Source: Sediminibacillus halophilus
GTDB taxonomy: Bacteria; Bacillota; Bacilli; Bacillales; Amphibacillaceae
Reading direction: 5' to 3'
Assembly: GCF_900103695.1 (NCBI RefSeq)
Contig: NZ_FNHF01000002.1
Coordinates: forward strand, 124,001-188,000
DNA length: 64,000 nucleotides
The notes beneath the pieces were generated by a model, which saw nothing but the letters and a program-made list of their open reading frames with translations, had not been told where the DNA came from and searched no databases. Shown here piece after piece: positions 55,331-64,000 of the stretch. The translations under genes and the position numbers were made by a program. Every line of letters starts with the position of its first letter. Within the stretch, counting starts at the first letter, position 1.

Positions 55331-56560
55331 TCACTCTGGCAATTTTTCAATGGCAATGGTTTGTAGTCGGTTTTCTTCTACTCGCAGAATTTCAAATTGC
55401 AAGTTTTGAAAATAAATAATATCCCCTTCCTCTGGAAAACGACCGAATTCACGTAACAAAAAACCAGATAAAATATCTTCTTCTTCCGGAATATTCGTAC
55501 GAAACATCTCGTTCAGCCGGTGAAGGGATATTTTTCCGTTACATACGACTCTGTTTTCCGCTAATTCCTCAATCAGGACTTCCTCGTTTTCATCTGATTC
55601 ATCTTTAATTTCCAGACCGATCATCGCTTCGATAATGTCCTCATTGCTCAATATCCCACTAGTTCCTCCATATTCATCGAGCACGATTGCCATATGCTTC
55701 CGCTCTTTCAGCATTAATTTAAACACTTTTTCAATCGAGTAAAATTCAAAAACATACAACGGCTCCACGTCCATGAATTCATCTAATGGTTTTTCCTGTT
55801 CAAGCGACCATGCCAACAGCTGTTTAGCATGGAACACGCCAATTATGTTATCCATACTGTCCTGGTAAACCGGATAACGTGTATGGTTACTGTTCATAAC
55901 TGTAGTAAGGACGGCTTCGTAGGTGGCCTCAGCCGGGATTCCGTCAATTTCCATACGCGGTGTTTTCAACGCGTCCCTCACATCGAGACGTTGAAAATCG
56001 ATGACTCCTTTTATCCGCTGCTTTTCTTCACTGGCAAACGTCCCCTCAGCCGTGGCAATATCCACCATGGTGATGAATTCTTCTTTTGAGATCGAAACCT
56101 TATCTGGATCTTCACTGGATACAAGCCTGATAACAAGTCTGGTTAACTTGTTCAATAAATAAGTTAGAGGCCTGGTTATCCACATCAATAAACGGATTAC
56201 AGGGAAAACGATATATGAAACTTTCTCTGCAAACGCTGCGGCAATCGATTTGGGCAATACCTCCGCAAAAACAATCAACACGAAAGTCAAAATCCCCGTC
56301 GCCAGCCCAACATTAAATCCATATTCGATGGCGACCATCGTAACAAGGGTGGGCAGCATAATATTAGATACATTGTTACCAATCAGAATGGCCGTGATCA
56401 ATTCGTCAGGCTTCTGAATCATCTTCAACAAAATTCGTGAACGCTTGTCCCCTTTTTCAGCTTTGGACTTCACGCTCATTTTGTTTACTGCTGTCAATGC
56501 AGTCTCACTGCCTGACAGAAAAAAAGATACGAGTAAAAAGAAAACAATGGCGAAAAACAC
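55331..56560 (-). CDS. CNNM-family transporter (hemolysin C/MpfA type)
   Basis: A 409-residue protein: residues 1-150 are DUF21 (membrane segments; FFLSGSETALTAVNKM, GNNVSNIMLPTLVTM), 200-330 two CBS domains (RYPVYQDSMDNIIGVFHAKQLL, ERKHMAIVLDEYGGTSGIL), and about 340-405 the CorC/HlyC domain. Related proteins export magnesium. GTG start behind GGAGGGTGAAAC. Single-gene unit. Confidence 0.9.
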   Translation of the reverse strand: MFFAIVFFLLVSFFLSGSETALTAVNKMSVKSKAEKGDKRSRILLKMIQKPDELITAILIGNNVSNIMLPTLVTMVAIEYGFNVGLATGILTFVLIVFAEVLPKSIAAAFAEKVSYIVFPVIRLLMWITRPLTYLLNKLTRLVIRLVSSEDPDKVSISKEEFITMVDIATAEGTFASEEKQRIKGVIDFQRLDVRDALKTPRMEIDGIPAEATYEAVLTTVMNSNHTRYPVYQDSMDNIIGVFHAKQLLAWSLEQEKPLDEFMDVEPLYVFEFYSIEKVFKLMLKERKHMAIVLDEYGGTSGILSNEDIIEAMIGLEIKDESDENEEVLIEELAENRVVCNGKISLHRLNEMFRTNIPEEEDILSGFLLREFGRFPEEGDIIYFQNLQFEILRVEENRLQTIAIEKLPE

Positions 56561-56692
56561 GTTTCACCCTCCATTTTTCCATCTTGATTGGTAGAGTTCC
56601 CTATTACGCATCATTTAAGCCGCAAATCGGGACCGGGGAACGAACAGCAGAGCAGTTAACTGCCATCGCCACTTCCATTCCCCCAGGCCACA

Positions 56693-57499
56693 CTAAATAA
56701 ACAGCAACAAACTTAATGCCATGACAGCCATGCCGCCGATCAGTCCATAAATGGAAAGATGGGCTTCATCATATTTCTTTGAAGCAGGAAGCAGTTCATC
56801 AAGTGAAATAAACACCATGATACCAGCGACCGCTGCAAAAATCATGCCAAACATTACATCATTCAAAAACGGCATGAGCAAAAAGTAGGCTGCAACAGCA
56901 CCGACTGGTTCTGATAACCCTGATAAGAAGGACAGCTTGAAAGCTTTACGTTTATCACCTGTAGAAAAATAAACAGGAACCGAAACTGCTATTCCTTCCG
57001 GGATATTATGAATCGCAATAGCGACGGCTATCGCCAAACCAAGCGCCGGATCCTGTAGTGCCGAAGTAAAGGTGGCAATCCCTTCAGGAAAGTTGTGGAT
57101 TCCAATTGCCAGCGCGGTAAATGTGCCCATTTTCAATAGCGATGGATCACTGACAGATCGTTTTGTCTTGGACATATCCTCTACTTTCTTTACTTCATGC
57201 GGATTCCCTTGCTTCGGGATAACCTTATCAATCAGTGCAATCAACAACATTCCGGCAAAAAAACCAATAACCGTAAACCAGTGCCCCGGCCCGTTGCCAA
57301 GTGCTCCAATGAGGGCATCCTGGGCTTTTACAAAAATCTCGATCATGGAGACATAAATCATTACCCCTGCTGAAAAACCAAGGGAAAAAGATAAAAACTT
57401 CGTATTAGTAGTGGAAGTGAAGAAGGCCAGCAGACTGCCAATCCCGGTGGCCAAGCCAGCCATTAAAGTGAGGGCGAATGCAAGCATAACATTTTCCAA
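56693..57499 (-). CDS. zupT: ZIP-family zinc/divalent metal transporter ZupT
   Basis: A 268-residue ZIP protein with eight membrane segments. Metal-site motifs are HNFPEG (segment 4) and HNIPEG (segment 5), plus the metal-binding loop LDELLPASKKYDEAH. Imports zinc or other divalent metals without ATP. With a frameshifted znuA in this window, this transporter could be a back-up route for zinc. ATG; ribosome site GGAGAAGATG. Confidence 0.92.
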   Translation of the reverse strand: MENVMLAFALTLMAGLATGIGSLLAFFTSTTNTKFLSFSLGFSAGVMIYVSMIEIFVKAQDALIGALGNGPGHWFTVIGFFAGMLLIALIDKVIPKQGNPHEVKKVEDMSKTKRSVSDPSLLKMGTFTALAIGIHNFPEGIATFTSALQDPALGLAIAVAIAIHNIPEGIAVSVPVYFSTGDKRKAFKLSFLSGLSEPVGAVAAYFLLMPFLNDVMFGMIFAAVAGIMVFISLDELLPASKKYDEAHLSIYGLIGGMAVMALSLLLFI

Positions 57500-57661
57500 A
57501 GCACATCTTCTCCTCTGCTCAAAAGATTGCCATCAAATAATGGTTAGTATATGTTTTTCCGCCAATTCCTTTCCTGTAAATAAGTATATTCACGTCCGGC
57601 GGTTAAATAGTCTCTGGAAAAATAGTATGCAAATAATGAAGAAAACGTCAATCACAAAAAA

Positions 57662-57699
57662 ATAAAGCATAAGCCCCCCTCGGAAAGCTTATGCTTTAT
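57662..57699 (-). terminator. Terminator of ssrA
   Basis: Perfect 13-bp stem ATAAAGCATAAGC/GCTTATGCTTTAT, followed on the minus strand by seven T, 46 bases past the tmRNA 3' end. Confidence 0.88.
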
Positions 57700-57744
57700 C
57701 GGTTTATGATATAGGAAATCCACCAAAACCATCTTCTATGTATT

Positions 57745-58106
57745 TGGTGGAGACGGTGGGAATCGAACCCACGTCCAGAGATATCGTCACTCAGGCATCT
57801 ACGAGCGTAGTTGGTATATTATCATTCACTACCCTTTCAGCCTACCAACAGGCTTCCGGGGAGCTAGTCTGATTAATCTCTTCTGACATCCTCAGACGGT
57901 GGATGACAGCGTAGCCCGCTTCAGTTGAGACCCTTCAATCTGCCACACGGGCGATGGCAGGAAGGATCCTTTAGCGCTACTTACGCAGCTGCTAAAGAGT
58001 AATTGTTTTCTTTGCCAGTTATATTTAGGCGAATAACGGTTTACGAGACGTAACCTCGACCCGCAGCCTGAGCTCGATCTATCCCTGTCGAATCCGTAAC
58101 GTCCCC
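57745..58106 (-). ncRNA. ssrA: Transfer-messenger RNA (tmRNA)
   Basis: About 362 bases. The 5' end GGGGACGTTACGGATTCGAC and the 3' end GGTTCGATTCCCACCG-TCTCCACCA pair as the tRNA-like domain (encoded CCA). The tag frame (58016 to 57981) reads GGC...TAA and encodes GKENNYSLAAA; with the tRNA-borne Ala the tag is AGKENNYSLAAA, ending in the LAA-type proteolysis signal. It rescues stalled ribosomes together with SmpB, encoded just upstream. Confidence 0.97.
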
Positions 58107-58182
58107 AATATAAAAAGGGTACAACGGAATATATGATCAAGCATCATCATATGGAGTTGTAAATGTCCCTAAGACAACTTTA

Positions 58183-58210
58183 ATTATATCATAAACACAT
58201 GAATTTTCAA
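58183..58210 (-). promoter_or_regulatory. Probable ssrA promoter
   Basis: TTGAAA (58205-58210), 16-base spacer, TATAAT (58183-58188) on the minus strand, overlapping the gap between smpB and ssrA. The transcript would start about 70 bases ahead of the mature 5' end. Confidence 0.6.
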
Positions 58211-58220
58211 CCCTGCGCAA

Positions 58221-58685
58221 TCATTGCAGACTTTCTTTCATTGCTCTGTCAACATCGCGTTTAGCCTGTTTGCGTTTCAAATCTTCTCGTTTATCGTATT
58301 TTTTCTTCCCTTTCCCTAAACCAATTAGCACTTTGGCCACACCATTTTTAATATATACTTTAAGTGGCACAAGCGAGTAACCCTGCTGCTGGGTGGCTCC
58401 GATCAGTTTATCGATTTCTTTACGGTGAAGCAGCAGCTTTCGCGTTCGGGTTGGATCATGATTGAAACGATTGCCCTGTTCATAAGGAGAGATATGCATA
58501 TTCATCAAGTAGGCTTCTCCTTTGTCGATACGGGCAAAGCTGTCTTTCAGGTTTACCCGGCCGGCACGGATTGACTTAATCTCGGTACCTTTCAAGGCGA
58601 TGCCTGCTTCAAATGTTTCTTCTATAAAAAAATCGTGTCCTGCTTTTCGATTCTGTGCGATTGTGTTCCCTTGTCCTTTTGGCAT
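58221..58685 (-). CDS. smpB: SsrA-binding protein SmpB
   Basis: A 154-residue Smp[21 protein letters not shown], the RNA-binding barrel residues NLKDSFA and the Lys/Arg-rich C-terminal tail ([16 protein letters not shown]) match the family. It places tmRNA in the stalled ribosome. ATG behind AGGAGGAAATAGGG. It is directly upstream of ssrA, as in Bacillus. Confidence 0.97.
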   Translation of the reverse strand: MPKGQGNTIAQNRKAGHDFFIEETFEAGIALKGTEIKSIRAGRVNLKDSFARIDKGEAYLMNMHISPYEQGNRFNHDPTRTRKLLLHRKEIDKLIGATQQQGYSLVPLKVYIKNGVAKVLIGLGKGKKKYDKREDLKRKQAKRDVDRAMKESLQ

Positions 58686-58850
58686 CCCTATTTCCTCCTA
58701 TAATTCCGTACCTTACATTTTAACAAAAAAACCTTGCGATTCCAATTATCGGACCGTTTTCATTTAGAATCATTACCGCGATTCTTTTTTAGTGCAAATC
58801 AAAAATGTCTGTGAGAAAATATCGAAAGAAATATCAGCAGAAGGAGTACG

Positions 58851-59714
58851 ATGACAGTGCCTCACGACTTATTGCAAATCAGAAAACTGACAGCCGATGA
58901 TTGGAATTTAGTAAGACATATGAAAACAAATTTAGAATACGATTACGTCGTTGATATTTTCCCGGATTTGGTTAGCTCAAACGCACATGAGCTCTATGGT
59001 TTATTTTCCGGAAGCCAATTGGCCTCCATAGCAGGTTATACGCTGTTTCCTGGTGGATTGGCTATGCTGGGGAGATTGCGAAGTGATAACCGTTTCCTTT
59101 CTCAAGGACATGCGACAGAACTATTAGCTTCTATCCTCTCCAGCCTGAAAGAAAATCCACAAATACGTTGGGCAGGAGCTAACACGAATCAGCATAACTT
59201 TCCTGCACGCCGTGTGTTGGAAAAGCTTAATCTGGAAGTTTTTACGACATTGCATTCCTTGCCGGTTGTAGAGGCCCAATTTATTTCAGGCACACCCGGG
59301 CCTAAATGGAAACGGGTTAACAACTTAGAAGAAAAACGGGCTTTACTCCATTCATTAAATGAAAATGCAATCCATGTTTTTCCATACGAATGTTATTATC
59401 CTCTTCCGTTGACACAAGATTTACTGACGGATGAATATCTAGCTGAATCGGCTTTTTATGTAAGCCCAAACGGCCAACGATTCTGTACCATCAAAAACGA
59501 TCATAAACGGGAATGGTATGCCCAAATTAAATACTTTTGGAATGATCATTTTGAACAACCTGGCTTCATGGAAACCGTTATGGACCATTTAGCCCAGGAT
59601 GACCTTCAACCGACTGCCTGGTTCGATTTTTCTCAAACAGCTTTTGAAAACATTCCAGATAAACGGGCTTTTCGGATGGAAGATGCATGGGTATTGTATG
59701 GTGCATGGATTTAA
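58851..59714 (+). CDS. GNAT-family acetyltransferase-like protein
   Basis: A 287-residue two-part protein. Residues 1-145 form a GNAT-like domain (IRKLTADDWNLVRHMKTN; MLGRLRSDNRFLSQGHATEL; ANTNQHNFPARRVLEKLN), the remainder is not recognised. Substrate unknown. ATG behind AGAAGGAG. It is the first of two rightward genes inserted between smpB and rnr, which are adjacent in B. subtilis. Confidence 0.75.
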   Translation: MTVPHDLLQIRKLTADDWNLVRHMKTNLEYDYVVDIFPDLVSSNAHELYGLFSGSQLASIAGYTLFPGGLAMLGRLRSDNRFLSQGHATELLASILSSLKENPQIRWAGANTNQHNFPARRVLEKLNLEVFTTLHSLPVVEAQFISGTPGPKWKRVNNLEEKRALLHSLNENAIHVFPYECYYPLPLTQDLLTDEYLAESAFYVSPNGQRFCTIKNDHKREWYAQIKYFWNDHFEQPGFMETVMDHLAQDDLQPTAWFDFSQTAFENIPDKRAFRMEDAWVLYGAWI

Positions 59715-59773
59715 CGGGAAAACTTTTCGGGTAAACAAATAACAAGATTATTTGAGATAAGGAGAGGATCGCG

Positions 59774-60037
59774 ATGGGACAAAACAAACAAGTCACGCTT
59801 AACTCCTTATATATCCCGTTGATTATTGCCATCCCGGCAAACATTTTGTTTTTAATCCGGCTCCAGTTTGGTCTTCCTTACCGTTGGGGCTGGGTAGCCT
59901 TTGTCGTGTTTACTTTGTTTCTCGTAATTACGGGAGGAATTTCTGTTCGGAAAAAGGAAACCAAATCACGCATACTCGGACTTGTTTACTTGATATCGGC
60001 CATATTGTTCATTTGTTTGGCACTTCTACTCTCCTGA
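59774..60037 (+). CDS. Small membrane protein (87 aa)
   Basis: An 87-residue protein with three predicted membrane segments (YIPLIIAIPANILFLI; GWVAFVVFTLFLVITGG; ILGLVYLISAILFICLALLL) and a basic loop (VRKKETKSR). ATG behind AAGGAGAGGATCGCG. Follows the GNAT gene by 59 bases and shares its terminator. Not recognised. Confidence 0.8.
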   Translation: MGQNKQVTLNSLYIPLIIAIPANILFLIRLQFGLPYRWGWVAFVVFTLFLVITGGISVRKKETKSRILGLVYLISAILFICLALLLS

Positions 60038-60041
60038 CCCT

Positions 60042-60079
60042 AAAAAAACCACTCGCTGAAACCTCTGCGAGTGGTTTTT
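60042..60079 (+). terminator. Terminator of the two-gene insertion
   Basis: Stem AACCACTCGC/GCGAGTGGTT with T5 on the + strand, 10 bases after the membrane-protein stop. Confidence 0.88.
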
Positions 60080-60179
60080 CTACCGTTCTTCTCAAACCTA
60101 CTTACTCTTTCGTAAAAAATATAAACGGTGACATTGAATTCGTCTTCCTAACTTTCTGCATCAATTAAGCTGGAGTTCG

Positions 60180-60325
60180 AGTGCTGCGGTAATACCCTGC
60201 GATTTCCGCGGGCGGCTGGTGAACTGAAGATCCACTTAGTACTGAAGCCGTGCCCGCGGAAAGCGAAGTACGTTTACCGAAGTGGTGGGTAACCGTTATA
60301 GATAGTGTGCAGTTTCTAATAACAG
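60180..60325. repeat. GC-rich dispersed repeat, copy 3
   Basis: Shares CCGTGCCCGCGGAAAGCGAA and CCGAAGTGGT with 17190-17220, and its right end (GTGTGCAGTTTCTA, 60309-60322) resembles the right end of the putative MITE at 17259-17277. Gene-free. Confidence 0.6.
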
Positions 60326-60363
60326 AAAATTAACGCACAGCCAAGTGTACTTGAAACTCTAGC

Positions 60364-60399
60364 AAAAAGGCTGCCGGTATGCTGCCGACAGCCAAAAAA
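60364..60399 (-). terminator. Terminator of rnr
   Basis: Stem GGCTGTCGG/CCGGCAGCC (one wobble) on the minus strand followed by TTTTTG, 10 bases past the rnr stop. Confidence 0.8.
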
Positions 60400-60408
60400 C
60401 GCAAGCCT

Positions 60409-62688
60409 CTACTTCTTCTTTTTCTTTCGCTTCCCATTGCTCTTTTTCGACGAGCCTTTCGGTTTTTTGTTTACTTTCCCATTTTGTTTATTGGAACGTT
60501 CCCTTTTAGGGGTGATCACCTTCGGCCGATCCGGTGCAACCCGTTCCTTTCTCGGCTTCATTCCGACAATCTCGAAGTCGACAACCCGTTCATCTAAATT
60601 GACATTCACGACACGAATCGTGATTTCGTCTCCTATTCGGAAGATATTGCCGGTCCGTTCACCGATCATCGCATAATGCTTTTCATCAAAATGATAATAG
60701 TCATCGGTCAAGTAGCTGACGTGTACTAATCCTTCAATTGTATTCGGCAATTCGACAAACAACCCGAATCCAGTTACCGAACTGATCACACCGTCGTACT
60801 CCTCACCGATTTTATCCTGCATATACTCTGCTTTCTTTAAATCATCGGTTTCACGCTCAGCATCGACAGCTGCCCTTTCCATTTCAGAGGAATGCCTGGC
60901 GATTTCCGGCATTTTTTCTTTCCAATGCTTCTGGGTTTGCTGATCCAACTGGCCATTCACCAAATACGTCCTGATCAGTCGATGAACAATCAAATCTGGA
61001 TAACGACGGATCGGAGAAGTAAAGTGTGTATAAAAGTCTGTGGCCAATCCAAAGTGTCCAATGCTTTGCGGATCATATTTCGCCTGTTGCATAGATCGTA
61101 GCATCAGTTTGGAAATGATCATTTCTTCCTGCGTACCCTGTACTTCTTCCACGATGCTTTGAAGAGCTTGTGGATGGATTTCGTTCGATGTCCCTTTCAC
61201 AACGTAACCCAAGTTGGCAATAAATTCAAAGAAATGTTGCAGCTTATCTGGATTAGGGTCCTGGTGAATCCGGTGGATGAATGGGACATCCATCCAATGG
61301 AAGTGCTCGGCCACTGTCTCATTGGCAGCAAGCATGAATTCCTCAATCAAGCGTTCGGCAACAGAACGTTCCCGTAGTGCGACATCTACTGCTTTTCCTT
61401 CCTTATCCACCAAAACTTGTGCTTCCTTGAAATCAAAGTCGATGGCTCCGCGATTCATCCGCTTACGACGTAAAATGGCTGCAAGCTCTTCCATATCCTT
61501 AAACATGGGAACCAATTCCTGATAGCGATCTTTCAAAGCTGGATCATCGTCTACCAAAATTTTATTAACATCATGATAGGTCATTCGTTCATTCGTCTTT
61601 ATGACACTTTGAAAAATGTCATGGTTGATGACTTCTCCCTGTGGTGTGATTTCCATTTCACAGCCAAGTGTCAGTCTGTCCACTTGCGGATTCAAAGAAC
61701 AAATTCCGTTAGAAAGCCGATGTGGAATCATCGGTATTACGCGGTCCACTAAATACACACTGGTCGCCCGTTCATTTGCTTCCTCGTCTATAGGCGATCC
61801 TTCTTCTACATAGTAAGAAACATCTGCGATGTAGACGCCTAGTTTATAATTGCCATTTTCCAATTGTTTAACAGTGACAGCGTCATCCAAATCCTTTGCG
61901 TCGGCACCGTCAATCGTAACAATCATTTCATCGCGCAAATCTTTTCGATTGGCGATTTCCTCCGGCCGAATCGTCTCCGGTGTATTTTCCGCCTGTTCCA
62001 AGACCGCCTCCGGGAAGTCGATTTTGATTCCATGTTTGTAAATAATCGAAATGATATCGATGCCCGGATCATTTTTGTGCCCTAGGATTTGCAATACTTC
62101 TCCCTCGGCACTCATGCGGCCTTCAGGAAACTTAGTGATTTTGACGATCACTTTATGGCCGTCTACTGCCCCTTTGGAAGCACTTTTTGGAACAAAAATA
62201 TCATTTGGAATCCTTTTGTCGTCCGCAATGACAAAACCAAAATTCCCGTTGTCATCGTAAGTACCGACCACTTCAGTGGCAGCACGCTCCAATATGCGGA
62301 CCACTACCCCTTCCGGCCGCTTGCCGTGCTCGTCCCTTCCCTCAATCCGGACGAGGACCTTATCGTTATTCATTGCCGACTGTAGGTCTGCGTGATTGAT
62401 GTAGACATCGTCTGAACCTTCTTCTTCCGGTATCAAGAATGCAAAACCTTTCGCATGCATCTGTATTTTTCCGCGAATTAAATTCATTCTTTCAGGAGGA
62501 CCATATCGGTTTTTCCTCGTCCTGACCAGTTCCCCTGCTTCTTCCAGCTCATTAAGATTTTTCATCAGAATTTTAAAATCGTCCGCCTCCTGTAAATCGA
62601 GAATTTCTTCGATTTCCTGTACAGACAATGGCTTGGACGCATTTTCTTTGAAGTAATCCATTATTTGCTGTTTCATTTCGTTTTCCAA
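60409..62688 (-). CDS. rnr: Ribonuclease R
   Basis: A 759-residue 3'-to-5' exoribonuclease. N-terminal winged helix (about 1-80), cold-shock domains, the RNB catalytic core with [17 protein letters not shown] and [16 protein letters not shown]-type motif ([12 protein letters not shown]), the S1 domain ([20 protein letters not shown]) and a Lys-rich tail ([19 protein letters not shown]). It degrades structured RNA and works with tmRNA on nonstop mRNA, fitting its neighbours. TTG start with AAGGTGAG upstream. Confidence 0.96.
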   Translation of the reverse strand: MENEMKQQIMDYFKENASKPLSVQEIEEILDLQEADDFKILMKNLNELEEAGELVRTRKNRYGPPERMNLIRGKIQMHAKGFAFLIPEEEGSDDVYINHADLQSAMNNDKVLVRIEGRDEHGKRPEGVVVRILERAATEVVGTYDDNGNFGFVIADDKRIPNDIFVPKSASKGAVDGHKVIVKITKFPEGRMSAEGEVLQILGHKNDPGIDIISIIYKHGIKIDFPEAVLEQAENTPETIRPEEIANRKDLRDEMIVTIDGADAKDLDDAVTVKQLENGNYKLGVYIADVSYYVEEGSPIDEEANERATSVYLVDRVIPMIPHRLSNGICSLNPQVDRLTLGCEMEITPQGEVINHDIFQSVIKTNERMTYHDVNKILVDDDPALKDRYQELVPMFKDMEELAAILRRKRMNRGAIDFDFKEAQVLVDKEGKAVDVALRERSVAERLIEEFMLAANETVAEHFHWMDVPFIHRIHQDPNPDKLQHFFEFIANLGYVVKGTSNEIHPQALQSIVEEVQGTQEEMIISKLMLRSMQQAKYDPQSIGHFGLATDFYTHFTSPIRRYPDLIVHRLIRTYLVNGQLDQQTQKHWKEKMPEIARHSSEMERAAVDAERETDDLKKAEYMQDKIGEEYDGVISSVTGFGLFVELPNTIEGLVHVSYLTDDYYHFDEKHYAMIGERTGNIFRIGDEITIRVVNVNLDERVVDFEIVGMKPRKERVAPDRPKVITPKRERSNKQNGKVNKKPKGSSKKSNGKRKKKKK

Positions 62689-62768
62689 ACGCTCACCTTC
62701 CTTCGCAAATATTTAACTCATTACGTTCGGTCTTTTTTCCAGAATGGTATAAGTATTTCTATTATGCC

Positions 62769-63512
62769 TTAACTCCATTCCAAGGATTCCAAAAATTGAT
62801 AAATATCCTCATGAAGCTGGTCTTTTTCTTTGTCTAGTGTTATCACATGGGAGGAATCTTCATACCATTTCATGTCTTTATGGTCTGCTTCCACATTATC
62901 ATATATGTAAGAAGCACTATCCGTATTGATCATTTCATCATTCCTAGCCTGTACAACAAAGGTTGGTGCATAAATTTCATCCACCTTTCCCTTCACTTCA
63001 GTAATCAATCCTCCCAAGTCATGGAACATACGGCTGGAATGATCAAGTAATTCCTGAACCTCACGATCAATCGTCTGCTCATCTTTTTTCTCTAGTTGTT
63101 TGAACTCCTTGGCAAATGACTGAAAACCCTTCGTCAGCTGCTTTTCGTTGTCAAAAAACATCGGTGCACACATCGGAATGATTGCTTTGACAGGTCGGGA
63201 ATGTGCAAGTTTCAACCCAAGTACCCCTCCAAGAGACAAACCGGCAATCGCGATTTCCCGGTGGCCCATATCCTCCAGATGTTTCATTGCCGCTTGGACG
63301 TCCTCCCACCATTGATCAGGATGGGCTTTGATCAATTCTTCAGGCGGTGCTCCATGCCCCCGATAAATGGGTGCGTGGCAGGTGTACCCCTTCTTTTGCA
63401 GGTATCTTCCAAGCATCCGTACATCAGCCGTATGGCCAGTGAATCCATGTAATAATAATACCGCACGCTCTCCACCTTCAAACGTGAATGGTTCCGGCAG
63501 TTTGATTTTCAT
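62769..63512 (-). CDS. est: Carboxylesterase Est (alpha/beta hydrolase)
   Basis: A 247-residue alpha/beta hydrolase of the Est30 type. Oxyanion LLLHGFTGHTADV, nucleophile Ser in IAGLSLGGVLG, Asp in VVQARNDEMIN and His in YEDSSHVITLD. Cleaves short carboxyl esters; physiological role unknown. ATG 63512 has GAGGAG 11 bases upstream. Between secG and rnr, as in Bacillus. Confidence 0.95.
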   Translation of the reverse strand: MKIKLPEPFTFEGGERAVLLLHGFTGHTADVRMLGRYLQKKGYTCHAPIYRGHGAPPEELIKAHPDQWWEDVQAAMKHLEDMGHREIAIAGLSLGGVLGLKLAHSRPVKAIIPMCAPMFFDNEKQLTKGFQSFAKEFKQLEKKDEQTIDREVQELLDHSSRMFHDLGGLITEVKGKVDEIYAPTFVVQARNDEMINTDSASYIYDNVEADHKDMKWYEDSSHVITLDKEKDQLHEDIYQFLESLEWS

Positions 63513-63677
63513 AATTGCTTCCACTCCTCAATTTTCGCTGTTCAATATGTTTTTTGTCTACAACGTAAACCTGTTCTTCTTACAGGGGGCACCGTTGTAT
63601 TTCTCTTCCCCTATTTTAGCTTTCTTATGAAGGATTGTAACGGAATAAGGTTTTCCTTTAAGCGACTAAACTAAACA

Positions 63678-63705
63678 ATCCCCTGCCGCACTTGCAGCAA
63701 GGGAT
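63678..63705 (-). terminator. Hairpin between secG and est
   Basis: 12-bp stem with wobble pairs, ATCCCTTGCTGC/GCGGCAGGGGAT on the minus strand, then TGTTTAGTTT. It may partly terminate secG transcription. Confidence 0.6.
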
Positions 63706-63754
63706 CATTGGGATACCTTATTCAAATTCACTCAGCCTTGTTCAGGCTATAGTC

Positions 63755-63991
63755 TTAAGGTTGCAAAATAAAACCAACTACAAACGTCAGCACGAACAAA
63801 ACAACCGAAGCTACCACGGTCGCCCGGTGAAGTACTAAATCCATTCCCCGTGCTTTCTGTTTGCCGAAAAGCTGCTCCGCTCCTCCAGAGATTGCTCCCG
63901 AAAGACCAGCACTTTTTCCAGACTGAAGCAAAACCAATACGATAAGTGCAATTGCATCAATGATTAATAACGTAATCGCAGCTGCATACAT
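63755..63991 (-). CDS. secG: Preprotein translocase subunit SecG
   Basis: A 78-residue SecG: two membrane segments ([36 protein letters not shown]) flanking the conserved [20 protein letters not shown] loop. It assists SecYEG protein export. ATG start near the window edge. Head of the secG-est-rnr-smpB-ssrA region. Confidence 0.95.
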   Translation of the reverse strand: MYAAAITLLIIDAIALIVLVLLQSGKSAGLSGAISGGAEQLFGKQKARGMDLVLHRATVVASVVLFVLTFVVGFILQP

Positions 63992-64000
63992 GCTGCTACA

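Overview
The window looks like the chromosome of a spore-forming Bacillaceae (Oceanobacillus/Virgibacillus-like; genus not certain). The evidence is a SufCDSUB operon of the Firmicutes type, a block matching the order of the Bacillus subtilis yus region (metNIQ, yusD, yusE, yusF, gcvH, yusI, fadNAE, yusM, yusN), the secG-est-rnr-smpB-ssrA cluster, CotF-like coat proteins, an alpha/beta SASP, and strong Shine-Dalgarno sites with frequent TTG and GTG starts.

Layout. 1-5125 is the end of a temperate phage or phage-like element. It has leftward early genes, divergent Cro-like and repressor genes with an operator array, an ImmA-like protein, and a tyrosine integrase that ends against sufB. 5131-10329 is the SUF iron-sulfur operon. 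10968-13840 is an S-box (SAM riboswitch) controlled methionine ABC importer. 14002-16626 holds small redox proteins, a Toprim protein and GcvH. 17420-23958 is the fatty-acid beta-oxidation operon with a FadR-type operator, plus proline dehydrogenase. 24224-24794 encodes two CotF-like coat proteins. 25503-27457 pairs an XRE regulator with an HD-GYP protein carrying a degenerate B12-binding-like C-terminus. 27672-30829 is a Zur-box znuACB-zur zinc operon whose znuA is frameshifted. 31372-36389 has a glutaredoxin, a VLRF1-type protein, GtrA, UspA, SulP and YndM-like genes. 36462-40395 has an M14 peptidase, a fluoride riboswitch with twin fluC genes, an acyl-CoA dehydrogenase-like gene and a YczE-like protein. 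40650-43104 is a c-di-GMP riboswitch controlling cheX and a chemoreceptor. 43708-47583 is a Fur-box siderophore importer of the YclNOPQ type. 47819-57499 mixes redox, spore, cell-wall and metal-transport genes. 57662-63991 is tmRNA, smpB, rnr, esterase and secG, interrupted by two forward genes.

Working together: iron import, SUF assembly and several thiol-redox proteins form one theme. Metal homeostasis is a second (Zn importer and Zur, ZIP transporter, CNNM-type exporter). Cyclic-di-GMP is a third: an HD-GYP protein is encoded here, and a c-di-GMP-I aptamer precedes cheX-mcp. RNA or protein control signals seen directly are S-box, fluoride, c-di-GMP-I, FadR, Fur and Zur sites and the phage operators. 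At least two families of dispersed intergenic repeats are present.

Limits: all calls come from reading the sequence and from family knowledge. No search, alignment or folding program was run.
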